Part shown: positions 1 to 13,400 of the stretch, piece after piece
Layout of the letters: every line of letters begins with the position of its first letter
Position numbering within the stretch: the stretch's first letter is position 1
NCBI RefSeq assembly: GCF_037975245.1
Contig: NC_092561.1
Coordinates: forward strand, 17,861,001 to 17,925,000
Length of the DNA: 64,000 nucleotides
DNA from: Apostichopus japonicus
Taxonomy: Eukaryota; Echinodermata; Holothuroidea; Aspidochirotida; Stichopodidae
Direction of reading: 5' to 3'
Translations under genes and position numbers: made by a program
The notes under the pieces: model-generated
Database searches by the model: none
What the model saw: only the letters and a program-made list of their open reading frames with translations
What the model was told of the DNA's origin: nothing

Positions 1-276
1 CCCAGTTTTATTGGAGAGATTCCGATTTTACAACTACAACCAGAGCTCGTCAACTACAATTGCAGAGTTTTTAGCCGAACTAAAGAGAATGACTAGCACG
101 TGTAATTTCTGAAGGATGCACTGCGTGACCGGTTCGTTTGCGGGATATCCAGAAAAGGCTCTTGTCGGAAGACGATTCACTAAAGCTGGATAATGCCGTG
201 AAAATTTCCATGAGTATGGGGTCCGCCGCCAAAAAACGCAGCTATTATCAAGGAAGGGTCTGCCAGCGTTCATCAC

Positions 277-903
277 GTGGCATCTAAGCCAACGAGTCAT
301 CGAGTGTTCTGTTCGTGCTGCGGTAAACCAGGACATTTTAAAAAGGACTGTCATTATAAGGACTATAAGTGTCACATTTGTTATTGTGTTGGACATTTAA
401 AGGCTGTTTGCAGGCGAAATTCAGATGTGAGTAAACCACGTGATAAGGAACGTAATTCTAAGCATAGGACAAGTAAAAAGAGTAAACATAGTTCGAGAAT
501 TAAGGAAGTAAATCAAACCCCTGAATATGATTCTAGTAGTAGTGATGAAGAGAGTGGTGACGAAGACGTCACAGTTTACTATGTAAAGTTACTTGCGTCA
601 AGCAAACCAGTTGAAGTTCAAGTTGAAATTGAAAACCAAAAGATATCTATGGAATTAGATACGGGGGCTGGTGTTTCCCTAATTCCAAACGATATGTTTG
701 TTAAGGCACTGTCGCCTAAGGTTGACATTAAACCTACAAAGGTTGTTTTGAAAACATTTACAGGAGAGAAGATACCTGTAAAAGGAAAATGTATCGTTAA
801 AGTTAAGTATAATGGAATCGAAAAAGCATTGGCATTGTTTGTCATTGCAGAGAATGGTCCCGCCCTTTTGGGTCGAAATTGGTTGGAACACTTGCCTTTA
901 AAT
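277..903 (+). pseudogene. Gypsy Gag nucleocapsid and aspartic protease segment
   Basis: An open segment of 209 codons ends at TAG (904-906). Near its start are two tandem CCHC knuckles of the form C-x2-C-x4-H-x4-C (within CSCCGKPGHFKKDC and CHICYCVGHLKAVC). A Ser/Lys-rich linker with an acidic SSSDEE stretch follows. Next is a retropepsin-like domain with the catalytic LDTGAGVSLIP motif and a C-terminal LLGRNWL block, both typical of Ty3/Gypsy proteases. No convincing ATG starts it, because it continues from a degraded Gag. The stop falls between protease and RT, in the same frame as the RT segment. Confidence 0.88.
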
Positions 904-906
904 TAG

Positions 907-1653
907 CAAGAAATCAATCGTGTGTATTTGTCACCAAAAGACAAAGTCAATGAGATATTGTCTGGTAGTAACGTACTTAATAAGAAATTGGGTACAGTCA
1001 AAGGCATCCAAGCGAAACTTAGGATAAAACCTGATGCAACGCCTAAATTTTACAAACCAAGGCCCATGCCTCTAGCTATCAAGGATAAGGTATCAGAAGA
1101 GCTAAATAGACTAGTGAAGGAGGGTGTGCTAGAAAAAGTTGATTTTTCTGATTGGGCCGCCCCAATTGTCCCAGTGAGAAAAGGGGATGGTAATATCCGG
1201 GTTTGCGGGGACTACAAGGTCACAATTAACCCAGTAATGCACCAACAAGAATATCCTTTGCCCCGTCCAGAAGAGTTCTTTGCACAGCTGCAGGGTGGTC
1301 AAAAGTTCTCAAAAGTAGACTTGTCAAATGCATACTTGCAAATAGTTTTAGATCCCGATTCCAGAAAATATGTTACGATCAACACCCATTTAGGTCTTTT
1401 TCAGTATACAAGACTACCGTTTGGAGTAAGCTCCGCCCCTGCAATTTTTCAACAATGCATGGACCAAATTTTGGGTGGGTTAAATGGGGTGGGTTGCTAT
1501 CTAGACGATATTATTGTCACTGGTAAAACTGACGAAGAACATTTAAGGAACTTGGGTCAAGTAGTCAAGAAACTCGACGAGGTTGGTTTGAGACTTAGGG
1601 AATCAAAGTGCTCATTTTTTCAGGACTCGATCGAGTATCTTGGTTTTATATAG
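907..1653 (+). pseudogene. Gypsy reverse transcriptase, fingers and palm, truncated
   Basis: This is the RT region in the same frame as the protease segment, separated from it by one TAG. Recognisable RVT_1 blocks are FSKVDLSNAYLQI (first catalytic Asp), LPFGVSSAPAIFQ, and CYLDDIIVTG containing the YLDD active-site box. The thumb starts (ESKCSFF, EYLGFI), then a stop occurs at 1651-1653. Immediately after it, another frame continues for about 15 codons with the expected Gypsy sequence, which shows a small indel. RNase H and integrase are absent. Confidence 0.9.
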
Positions 1654-1879
1654 ATGCTAAGGGAATTCACCCATCTCCTGCAAAAGTTGAGGTGCCGACA
1701 CAACAGGAAGCATTCGACACTGTACAGACATACTATTTGTACGGTCTAGTGATATTTTGTTAAAGAGTTGCTTCCAATTTATCGGGGTCTCATCAATGAT
1801 TTATAGATACATAAAAAGAATGGTATGTTATTTCTGGACATTTATAGAGGGATATGTACGGTATAATTGTCTATTTCAG

Positions 1880-4800
1880 GTATTGCAGCCAGGTACCCCA
1901 AAAGTGCCGAAGGAGAGCTTCGACACTTTTTATTAAATCAAGAAAACCATTCACCGAGGGATAGACCAGTTCTGAACGCCAGTGATACTGTAGTTGTCGG
2001 ACTAACGGTCGAAGTTTACGCCATGCTTGATCTGGTGAGCCAGGGCGATTGTGGCGCCTTTAAAAATTAGCCACACGTAATTACGTACTTAGTTTTTACC
2101 CCTTCTGAGACCTTTTTGTCAAACAAATTGAATTATAAGTAATTAAGTAATATTTGTAAATGTTTGTAAGTATTTATAAATATGAGGTAGCATATTATAA
2201 CTAAGTTATGTGTAAGGTGAGAATAAGAGAAATGTGGTATAGAAGTTATTCTACACTATTTAGAAGAACAACAATCACTCCAGGACCGATTTCCTTCTCT
2301 TTAAGCTCCACGCAACACAAGCAGATAAGAATTGAGACTTGTCAGGCCACTGTAACCGAGAGACATGAACTATACTTTAACATTTGCTCAATTTGATTAT
2401 CTATATACTTGTATTGTGCGAGTTCTATCATTGATTTGACAATCATAAAAAATTCAGAAGTCATATTTCTATTTGTATTGTTTCTTTCCAGAATGAAAAA
2501 GATCAAATACTAACGACTGCTTCTTGGTTGACCATGGTAAGAACATGTGTTGAAAATGATACGTAATATTTACACACATATTTAATATACATGTTACCTT
2601 TCGACTTTTCAAATGTTTTCACTTTAATATAGCTCGTTGACATTGCAGATGGGTTACTTTCGATATTATCTTAGTTTGAAAGTTGATTCAAAGTTTCGTT
2701 TCGTACAATTAGTCAAATTTAGGTTATGTTTTTGAATTTGATATCACTACGATATTAAATTAATTCCGAATGTATTTTGTCATAATAATATGGTTATTTA
2801 ATGATACATTAAAAAAAGCTACAACAATTTGCTGAAACCGTAGTTGATAATCGTTGGAAACATTATACAAACAAACAAAAGGAAGAATAAAAATATTCCC
2901 CAGTTCGATGTCACTCGTTTCTTAATGTTCTACAGATATGGTTTAAAGAAGAAGTTACATATTTCTCAGCACTGACAAGTGTTAACTATCGTTATTACAA
3001 CTTGAAACTATCAGAATAAATGTTTATTCATGATTAAAATTAATCACATTTGCATATTTTTATTTCAGACCTGGACAGATGAGCGAATGTCATGGGATCC
3101 GAGTAATTTCAGCGGCGTTGATCTAATACATATGTACGTTGACGAAATATGGACACCAAAGATATTCCTCAGCAACTCGTAAGTACTCGTGTCTATATTA
3201 CTGGAAAGAGGCTAAAATAGGTTGATGTTTATTAGAAAGCTTGTAGATGTGAACATGGTAACTGATCAGAGGTGCTACATTGCGTCCGAAAAAGAGCTAT
3301 TCTCTCTGTAAAAGCTATTCCCCAAAAGTTCACATGTCACAATGAATAACATATATTGCATTACACTCTACTAATATACAATATTAATATAATGTTTTAG
3401 TCATGGTCATATAAAGAGCCAAACACCAAAGCTGAACATGATACCAGCTGAGCGATGACAAAATGAAATGATACTAAAAAAATATATCTGAATGCCTCCT
3501 CGGAAACCTCTGTAACGCGAATTGATGTCCCATTATTGTTTATTTAAGACGATTGTTCGTTTTATTTCATCTAGATTGAGCGAGGAAGCTCTTGGTATTG
3601 TAAACTCGGAAAGAGGATCGATCTTACTGACGTCAAATGGCCACGTTCATCTCGGGGCTCCCGTTGTCCAGTCTACACAATGCCACATCATGTAAGTTTA
3701 GAAACCAATTAATGTCATGATATAAATTTTAGAGAAAAAGGTAAACATGTGTCACATCTTATGACGATAAATAGCGTGTGAAGTTGTTACTAGGAAGTTG
3801 ACTAACTAAGACAATGATTTTATTAGGATCCAAATTCCAAAAGAATGATACCAAATTGACAAGGATTCCGTTTGTTGTCTGATTTAATCATGTCAACGCC
3901 AGACTAAAACTAGTATGGTGACACAAGGGTTGAAGCGATTAATTTATCGAGAGCTGATCACATGTTTTTTGTTGAACTTGATGGTTATGGAAATGTATAT
4001 CTTATAGCTATTGTTTCCCTATAATGATTGGCAAGAACGCAAATTACTGTTCACGTTTACCTTTCTTTTTTTTTATTTTCACAGCATCACATACTTTCCG
4101 TTCGACACACAGTTTTGTCCTTTTCAATATATCCCAGAAACCATGCTTGCTCATCAAATGTATTTCTATATCGCCCCGCCAAAGAACGAACGCACTTTGT
4201 ATAGCAATCAATGGGACCTCCTCAATGTAACCGTGTTCAGCGGTGTGTATCCAGTAGAAGAGTTCGTAGAAGGCCGCCATATTGATTATTATACATTGGG
4301 CTCAGTGTGCGTTCATCTACAAAGAGACCCTACCTACTATATCACAGCTCTCATCCTACCTTCAACCTTTCTCTGTGTAATGTCATTTGTAACATTTTTG
4401 GCGCCACCCGATAGCGGCGAGAGAATATCACTGGGTGTATCAATGGTACTTGGCTTAACTGTATTCCAGTTGCTCATCGTGGATACATTACCATCATCTA
4501 GCAAGACGCCTCCGATTATCGGCATTTATCTGGCTGCAACCTTTATTCTTGCCTGTCTCGCTGTTCCTTTCTCTTTGGCTAACATTGCCATAGCTTACGG
4601 AGACAGACGATTATGGATCCTGAAGTACTCATTGTGTAGGAACATCCTGCTAGAGATACTGCCTAATATGTTCTGCACGCCAACTTATAGAGACAGAATT
4701 CACATCGTACCCGTTGTCGTAAAACCACAACCACTTTTCAATGAGAAGGATGAAGTTATTACTCTGTCAACTACGGAAGAAGCACCAAAGAAGAATCAAG

Positions 4801-5263
4801 TGGCATCTTTGCCACCAACGCCTTCGCCACCGCCGTCGCCAGGAAGGCATGCGGAGAAGTTATCAGCTAGTGAGAAGGTAAAAACACCTCATAGATTAAT
4901 GGAAATGCTGGTTTTTTATTGGTTAGTAACATGATTCGATAATGAAGTCATCAAAGATAAAAGTTTATGTCATTCAGCGCAATACATATTTGTTTTTATA
5001 CTTGGAACGTTATGCATAGCAACTCAACTCACCATTTTCAGTAAAAAATATAACTAATAAAAAAAAAAAAAACAGATAAAAAATTAATTTGTTTGTTTTT
5101 CCTGCTTTCATTACAGAGGCAACTGGAAGCGCGCACGGTTGCCTTGGTGATGGATAGATTGTTCTTGCTTGTGTTCATCATTGCGTTCTTTGCTGTCACT
5201 GCATATGTGATAATTCTCTTTGGGCAAGATCCTGGACGAACGGATGAAAGTTGTGTGATATAA
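1880..5263 (+). CDS. cys-loop ligand-gated ion channel subunit, nicotinic-type (receptor gene A), 5'-partial
   Basis: Six exons are read: 1880-2034, 2492-2536, 3069-3178, 3575-3691, 4085-4877 and 5117-5263 (stop TAA). All introns are GT-AG, and together they give 455 codons. The expected first exon (signal peptide, phase 1) is not found between the Gypsy remnant and 1880, so it probably lies before the window. The product is a pentameric plasma-membrane channel subunit. The extracellular domain ends in a 13-residue Cys-loop (C...YFPFDTQFC) that spans the exon 5/6 junction. TM1 (TALILPSTFLCVMSFVTFL) is followed by TM2 (ERISLGVSMVLGLTVFQLL) with Glu at -1', as in cation channels, then TM3, a short proline-rich cytoplasmic loop, and TM4 in exon 7. 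It has no vicinal Cys pair and no nicotinic loop A WxPD (WTPKIFLSNS instead). The ligand is therefore unknown and acetylcholine should not be assumed. Confidence 0.87.
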
Positions 5264-6364
5264 ACAAAATGAAACGTCAGTTTAGATACGTTACATTTGA
5301 TTTGATTTCACGGACATTATTAACATAAACAGTAAAGTCATCTTATTCTCATAGTAACAATCGAGACTTCAAGAGTTACTACTTTTCCAGTTTCATTAAT
5401 ATAAGTTTGAGTAAGTTGTAAACACCTTTATTACAGAGCACTGTCAAGTTTTTAATGATTCCTTGTACTCTCATCTTTGGTGGCAGATTTTTATGTTGCT
5501 AAAGAAAGAAGAAGGAAGAGAAAAAAGAAGCAGTTTCTCAGCAGAGAAAGTACATTTCTCTTAAAAGATTTCTTCAAGATAGTTTATTCAAATTAAAATC
5601 TGTAAATAATTTCATGTTTTTTTAATACATTGTAGAAAGAGGAAATCGTTCAATTGATTATAACGTATTTGAGTAAATGCAGCTGTAGTTGCTCGCGCAA
5701 AACAAGAGAGTAACATAGGATGATGGACCGCAATGTATGGAACCAAATCCACAGTTTTTTTTATGTCTTTTGCGAATTATGTACCAATGTAAGGATTGAG
5801 TTGTCACGTCGTCAAGCCAAGATCTACCAAGTTGTGACAAGGAAGCGGAGTCAAATATCGCATTAGCAACATATTCGATTTGGCATTGTAAAAACAAACT
5901 TGACCATAAGGAGGGAAGGGTGATAGTCGAAGGGTTGTGTACATTTTGCTATACGTTTTGGCTGGATCGTATTCATAAGAGATTGCGGTCCGCTGATACA
6001 TAGAAGCATACTCCGGTAGTTGTGCTTATTCTAATAGATTCATTGGGTACGATCACATATTTAGTTTCACACTAATAATGTAGAAGTAATCAGTTGCACG
6101 TATAAAGTTTCCCTCCCCCATAAACAATAACACGAACAAAGATACATATTGATAAAAACAATGGAAAATAATCATTAATCATGAAGTTCCGATAGCTATT
6201 ATGGTTTCACGTTATTTAGCTGCTAAATGTCTTGAGAGCAAGAAAAAATAGAAAACAAGTCGGCTCCTCAGGGCTAGCCTAATTGTCAATGTTTTGTTTC
6301 GTCAGTTCTAATAACCCGACAAAAGCAAGTTCTATTAAATTGATATAAAAATAAGCACAAACTT

Positions 6365-6812
6365 AACTACATTTATATCTACATTTAACACCATTTGTTC
6401 TTTAAAATATGTTGTCTCATTTAAAAGATATTATTTGTGGTCACAAAAGTTTTATATTCTCTGATTGAGTATTGTATTGCATCTGTATAACTTACGTAAC
6501 GTTTCGCATAAATTATTAATTGATGGCCGTTTGAAGGGAATGTATCCCTACCAATGTAATTTATTAACTAGAAGTGTAAAACCAGCGTAAATTGTCAATT
6601 GATGTTAATTCTAACATGAAAAAGAATATCTATATTTAACACAATTTAGTCTTTAATTTTTTTGGTCTCATTTAATAGATGTTATTTGTGGTCACAGAAG
6701 TCTTATATTCTCCGATTGAGTATTGTATTGCATCTGTATAACTGACCTAACGTTTTGTATAAATTATTTATTGATGGCCGTTTGAAGGGAATGTATCCCT
6801 ACCAATGTAAGT
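6365..6812. repeat. two-copy direct repeat, about 250-bp spacing
   Basis: About 190 bp at 6365-6570 recurs at 6616-6812. Shared landmarks include GTGGTCACA, GATTGAGTATTGTATTGCATC and the 3' block TTGATGGCCGTTTGAAGGG...ACCAATGTAA. A weaker third trace (TTGAGTATTGTGTTGCATCTGT) lies near 7610-7640. There are several mismatches between copies, so this is an older local duplication or two copies of a dispersed repeat. Confidence 0.75.
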
Positions 6813-9590
6813 ATGATACCAGCGTATATATTCAATTACTGTTGGTTCTAAAATTAAACATGATGTCGTAAATTTCTAAGGCAGAAGTAGCTTTAACGGA
6901 AATCGGTCATAAACATTGGAAACAGTAGAGGTTTTACAATATTGTACACACTTTTATACAAACTTGGTAAATCGTAACAACATGCAGGACACGCTACTAA
7001 CAGAGCTTGGCATTAACTTAACCCGATAAAACCAATTTTTATAAAACAATTCAGGAAAAAAAATATATACGTAATGCAGAACATCGTTTAAAACAAACTA
7101 TAGGCCAACTTTTTTACGTTATACACCCTGGTTAGAGTAGAGATAATATAAGAGTGCATGTTATGCTATATTCATTTTCTAAAGCGTCAAGTGATGCTTA
7201 TTTGCATATTGTAAATATTTAGACGGATGAGTATTTCAATGTTATTTCTGTTATTTGTATGTTAATTAGTTGTAGTAATAGCTGTAACTGTTGTTAGTGT
7301 CGGATGGCATTCGATTGCCGGGTCTTGAGTGAGACACCTCGTGAATAGATTTAAGCAATGCACGCAACTCAACCTGTAGGCCTATATGCTTCCTTAATCT
7401 AGTCTGAGTCTCTCCCGCTACGCCTCACTCCGCAGGAACGTCCTAACAGACAAGCACAGAACCCCTTTAACGCCATAACTACTCACGTTACAATAATTAG
7501 AGGGCGGGCTTTAAAATACAAATCTGATTTTAATTCTGTCGTTCCGTCGTACCTAAAATGGTGTTGCCCTAACTACAATATTAATCGGGGTCATACTATA
7601 ATATTCTCCTGTTGAGTATTGTGTTGCATCTGTGGACTTACCCATTGGTCTGTCTTTTATACTACGTAGGCCAACTACTTCAGTTAATGAGACTCAGATG
7701 GTTACATCCTGATTTTTCAAAACTAAAAGTGTTGTAACAACATAGCCTGGGCTGAAAGCAGTGATTTTTTATATATCTACAAAAATAGTAAAATTCATGT
7801 TGTGCCTCAAGACATCTTTTAATAACCCCCATAGTTTGGACGATTAATGTTAGGTGCATTAGTTACATCTATTATAATTATATGATGAGATACATACATT
7901 TAAAGATATATAAAATTTTCTGTAATTATACTGCAGAAAAAAAAATTGAGCTGGTCGTAAAGAATATTAAATAACATATTCGTTTTTGATTTTCTTTGAA
8001 TATCTCATTCGTTTTGTGTGTCTTTTTTGGTTGTTATTTTGCTGTTTCCTAAAACATGTTATAGAGAGTAAACCATCTCACAGCAAAATATTCCAATAAG
8101 TGCATATTTACTCTCTCCCTACACGGCATGATACCGTCATTGTGGTAAAACCCAGCTTGTTATATGCACTAGGCATTAACAGATCCATGAAATTGCATTA
8201 ACCATACACAATAAGATCGATGGCGAAACTGAGGCTGCTGAGTATAGGGAGAGACTATAGGGTATGTGAGGGGGGGGGGGGGGGGGGGTTAGGTAATATA
8301 ATTGATGTTTGCTGGCTTGCAAGGTAATACTTGCTCAACAGATACAACTTATTTAAATATATATTTTTATATATACTTTTTTCTCTCGGCAGTGGACAGA
8401 CGTTCATTACTCATGTCATACTAGACACCAACCATATATATGTATCTAAATGTTGTATTTATACTCAGAATGCTACCACCACTTCCCATTGCACCTCCCC
8501 AAAACAAAACAAAACAATGAAAAGTACTATGAGGAGTTGGAATACGTACACTTTCGTTGCCAGAAAACAAAAGATAGTTGAACAGATCCGTAATACATTT
8601 GTCTATCTTGATTTTTCCAACTTTTTTTATATTCCTCGAAAAATTAATACACTCTCACAATAAATGTATATACAGTGTAAACGAGAGCAATTGTTAAATA
8701 ATGTTAAGACGATGTCGTTGTGTAGCACCATACAATAGTCTCATCCGTCGGCTATCAGGGATTATTGTAATGTCCAGATTCCCTATATAAAGAGTGATTA
8801 ATTTACTTGACAATAGAATGAAGCTTGCTGCAGGACGACTTTGAAAGGATGATAATTTCGTAGGCTGATTTTCTCATTAAATTCGATCAAATTGTTTATT
8901 AATGGAATCAATAAGTCTTAAATCTGCACTTCTCGCATTCCCTCCCCAACAAAATATGCAATCCAACCACACATCCCAAACCTAACCTCGTTAGACTGGC
9001 AGGTTTAGTGAAATAGAAGCACGCGGGGAAGGTGGGGGGTGGGGGGATTAGACGAGGGCAGTGTTGTACACATATTCATGGATCGAATCACTCAAGCTGA
9101 AAAGTGAAGTGGCTCAAAAATGTTGTGAATTGTTTTCCTATAAAGATAATGCGGTAAGTCAAGACAGTGGCTGCACTCGAGTCAGAGATGTTGTTGGCAA
9201 TGACTTGACTAAATAGATAAACTGACATGTTTTCAACTCTGGTGATTGGGGACGGGGGTTTTGTGGGACTTGCTGGGACAATGTCATCGTGCGCAACAGC
9301 AAAACATAGGGTCTCGCTGACTATCTTTGCAGGGATGAGACGTGTGTGGCAGGGTACTTTTCGTGATGATACGGATATTTCTGTAATATCCCTAATCAAT
9401 GTCTTCCAAGTTGAAATAGCAGAGACTGAGCGTTACATTAGCTAGTGGTGTGATGATATGGTGACTGTTCAGAATAACTTTGACAATATTTAAAACTACG
9501 AAATGTGATAATCATGTGACATGGTTTTCTCATTGTTTGTCTCCTAGTTCCACCAAGTCATGGATTATTTCGAGTTAACTTCCAAAATCC

Positions 9591-9746
9591 ACAGCAATAG
9601 AGTTGTTATTGAAATGATGGGATGCAATCATCAGCAATAGAGTTGTCAATGGAATTATGGGATGCAATAAACAGCAATAGAGTTGTCAATGAAATGATGG
9701 GATGCAATCAACAGCAATAGAGTTATCAATGAAATGATGGGATGCT
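9591..9746. repeat. 40-bp minisatellite, about 3.9 copies
   Basis: The unit begins CAGCAATAGAGTTGTCAATG and continues with AAATGATGGGATGCAATCAA. It repeats at 9592, 9632, 9672 and 9712 with few mismatches. Confidence 0.92.
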
Positions 9747-10072
9747 CTTGTTAGTTGTAAGTCTGTGTGTCTTTTGCTGTTTGCATCAGTTTAACTATGC
9801 CTAACCAAAAGAAAATCAATTTAAAACAAACATATTTACATTTATCTTTTATTAATACTTGCATAATAATAGACAGATGGAGCCAAAAACATTTTATACG
9901 ATTACAGACCTTCCTTGTTAATCGTCGCCAAACTTTCCTTGCTTGTTGATCAGTGCCAGCTACAATATGAAACATTATTTCTCTAACGCATTACGAAGGG
10001 AGTTTCACTGGGTAACTTGTTTAACATACCAAAGTAACACAAATATTTACTTTCATCAAACTTGAGAAACTG

Positions 10073-10076
<4 letters not shown>

Positions 10077-10120
<44 letters not shown>
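10077..10120. repeat. TA dinucleotide microsatellite
   Basis: An uninterrupted TA run of roughly 40 bp. Confidence 0.95.
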
Positions 10121-10124
<4 letters not shown>

Positions 10125-10498
10125 TATCGACCATACCGGTCTCGAGTCATCTCATACCAGAACAAATTCGCCTTTAGAATCGCTTCCATCGTATATGGTT
10201 AGCCCCATCGAGCCCGCCCTATAATTAAAATCTCTCTGAATTGAGTAAACGAGGGAAATGAATGCCATCCGCCACATTGGGAATGATGTATGGTTATTTA
10301 ATAACGTCATAGCTTACGTAGCAGATACAGGGGTAATTCTGGCCAATAATAATGGGCGATTCTTCTCCAATGATGGTAGGCTTCCAATTACGTCTCATCT
10401 TGGAGTAATACATTGTCCCTAATAAATAACAGTTACTAATTAACTACATTAAAACGTAATCTATGGCACAATCGTTTCTCTCTTGAGTACAACTATCC

Positions 10499-13400
10499 TC
10501 AGGATACACAAGCGTCATCGAAAACGGCATCGTTCCGTCTGAATTCCAGAATTAGAGTGATACCAATGAGCAAAAAAACAGCAGAGAAAATAATCAATAT
10601 AAGCCTGTCCATCACCAATGCCACCGTTCGAGCCTGTATATTTTTCTGTGAAGAGATAAAGATAAAATAGGCAAAGCTTATCTTATCAATCGTTTATTTT
10701 GCTTGTTTTCTAACAATTAATCGATGGAAGGTTGTAGCAAATGTTACGTTACTATTATTAACAACAGAGGCAATATTTTAAAGCATGCAGTTGAAGGAAA
10801 TTATTAAAAGTTTAGGTAGATATTTGCCTTTTACTTCGCAACTTTCCCTTGCGGTGACATAATCCGTATGTTAATGGTTTAACCCTAGCGACGAGTAATT
10901 TCTTCGTATTCAAGGTAACCTTGCTAAAGTTATCACTTCAGTATACTCGAAATTAGCTTAACGATAACAATCAATTAATTTTCGAATTTGAATCAGCAAT
11001 TGTCAGGATCTGGTTTATCGACAATATTGTTTCTGATTAAGTTATCATAATAGCTAACAACAGCAGTCACTCCTAGCAATGCCTTTCTATTCCCTACTAA
11101 ATAGTGTGAGAAGTCCCGTCAATTAATTATTACTAAATCCAAGATATTGCAACCTTCACTTACAATTGGATATCCTTAGCGGACATTGGTATCGCCCCCA
11201 CCCCACAATGCTAGAAAGCAACTAAGCAACATTTTTCAGAAAACTGTTCAATTACTCAGTTAGAATGAGGTGAACAATTGAACATTTTGCAGAAAATAGT
11301 TGAATTGACGAGATATGATAAGTTGTCAATTAAACATTTTTCAGAAAATCGTTCACTTACCCAGTTGGAATGAGGTGAACAATTGAACATTTAGCAGTAA
11401 AATAGTTGAATTGACAAGATATGATAAGTTGTCAATTAAATATTTTGCAGAAAATTGTTCATTTACTCAGTTGGAATGAAGTGAACAATTGAACATATTT
11501 TCAGAAAAATGTTGAATTGACGAGACACGATAAGTTGTCAATTGAACATTTTGCAGAAAATTGTTCAATTGGTCAGTTAAAGCAACTGAGCAATCCAACC
11601 TTACTGATTTTTGTTAAAATATTATCTGGTTATCTAAACAATTTACTGAAAAATGTTGACTTATTAGGGCAAAGTTTTCTTATGTTAATGACACTTTTAC
11701 GCTTCCATACATTACTATTGACTTTTAATTTTTCAGTTCGACTCTCCTGAGGAAATTTGGTCTCCGTAGCAACACCTTGGGACCTGGTATCCTACCTTCT
11801 AAACATTGAGTAGCAGTATGTATATAATTTCAAGATACCAACAACTTTCAATTCATGTTTATTAAAGAATAGCATAAGAAGGTAATAATGTGGACAGCGT
11901 ACATTGTCGGGTCCACACTTGGTCATTTCTCATTGATCCATGTAATTAAATGATTCCTATTTTACATTAATAAACAAAATATAAAAGTAATCACAGAAGT
12001 TTAGTACACCTTTTCACGTCCTTGTGGCACTATATGGCAACACATATTAGCAAAATGATACCGCACATTCACTAATAAGAAGTTTAAATCATTGTTCATT
12101 TCTTATAATTGTGGGAGTGGCGGATGCATTTTAACCCGAATAACAGTTTGGTTTGCTTCTCCTTCGTCAACTACATACCTTATCCACGCTTTTTAATTCC
12201 TTCTGTGGTATATTATCCTGCGTCGGTTCAATCTGATTTCTTTTAACTTTCGTTACTTTCTTCACATCTGAATCACCAACATCCGACTCTTCATCGGAGT
12301 TTGTCACCGTGGATGGTTTAACTTCAATTTCATTTACAATCTCCTCTCTAAGTCTGTCTTTGTAAGTAGTGACGAAGAGCATCGCAGGCAAAATCTCTAA
12401 GAATGCTCTTCTAAGCCAAGGCCTCTTCATCGACGAGAATGGGCTATCGCCGTATGCGATGTTGATATTGAACAACGAGAATGGCACCGCCAAACAGGCC
12501 ATACAGAAATTTTCTGTCAAATATTCACCCAGAAGGGGGGTATCCTTGCTTGCAACTGGCAGTGTCTCAGAAACGAGCAGTTGGAAGACCGTTAAACCAA
12601 GGACCATGGATACTCCCAGCGATATACGTTCCCCGCTATCAGGTGGCGCTAAGAAGGTCACAAACGCCAGGGCGCACAAGAGAGTTGACGGTATGATAAG
12701 CGTTTGGATGTAATAAGATGGATCTCTTTTCAGAGTGATACAGAAAGATACCGCCGAGTAGTTACTTACAGGTCTGTTGTCTACATAATCAGGCAAATCA
12801 TAATATGTTGCATTGGTGGCGGTTACTTTAAGCAAATCCCATTGGTTGCTTTCCACGAATAAAGTAAACAGATTACTATCAGCGTATAGAGTTATGTGCT
12901 CCTCGATTTGATTCTCGGGCAGAAAATGGAATGGACACGCCTGAGAGTCGAAAGGGAAATATACAACACTGGCGAAAAGAAAGCAAAACGGTTAAATTGT
13001 GCACGGATCAGAGGCGACACCATGATGATAAAACACTTAAAGGAATTAAGGGCCAACCCTTGGCTTAGCTGACAATTGTGTTCGTATGATATCTGGTAGC
13101 ACTTCGTCATGTTTTCACTTGGATATTGTTATTTAATATTTTGTATTTGACAGTGACTTATTCATTGGATATACCAATAATATTACATAATGTTACATGT
13201 AACGCAGTGTTACTAGCTAAAGGCCAGTGGTTTGGATTTTTCTTGAGGACAGCAATAGGTGACGGTTACCTTCACGAGAGTATATATGAGCCAATTTGCT
13301 CTATTAGTTTGTTTTAGAAAATCGTTGCAGTACTTTTGCATAGTTCATGGCTGCCTTTTACATCGTGTTATACTCAGTATGACCTATTTCGGGGAGACAG

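Larger units (their letters stand above)
1..1700 (+). mobile_element. Ty3/Gypsy LTR retrotransposon remnant, truncated at both ends
   Basis: This is a degenerate gag-pol segment. A Gag-like stretch at about 15-200 carries a stop and a frame change. Two CCHC zinc knuckles, an aspartic protease and the first half of reverse transcriptase follow. The similarity stops near 1700, just after the GIHPSPAKVE-like block that follows the RT palm, and there the frame has shifted. No RNase H, integrase or LTR is visible. The 5' end lies outside the window, and the copy sits just upstream of receptor gene A exon 2, so probably in that gene's first intron. The copy is inactive: it has at least two frameshifts and two stops. 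Confidence 0.9.
5264..10498. other. intergenic between receptor genes A and B (convergent 3' ends)
   Basis: No supported gene is present. It holds the 3' flanks of genes A (+) and B (-), a duplicated 251-bp-spaced segment near 6.4-6.8 kb, a poly-G run (about 8271-8288), a 40-bp minisatellite (9591-9746) and a TA microsatellite (about 10077-10120). Short open frames here, including one at 8331-8663, show no domain or codon signal. Confidence 0.7.

Noticed and set aside
1655-1880. A signal-peptide exon for receptor gene A
   Set aside because: I looked for an ATG plus hydrophobic stretch ending in phase 1 before GT and found none; the in-frame ATG at 1867 precedes the splice acceptor and lacks a signal peptide.
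8331-8663. 110-codon plus-strand frame in intergenic DNA
   Set aside because: Low-complexity, no domain, no supporting splice or paralogue signal.
9000-9450. Overlapping open frames on both strands near 9.1-9.4 kb
   Set aside because: No domain, no splice context and no resemblance to receptor exons.
12369-12713. 114-codon plus-strand frame
   Set aside because: Antisense shadow of receptor gene B exon 6.
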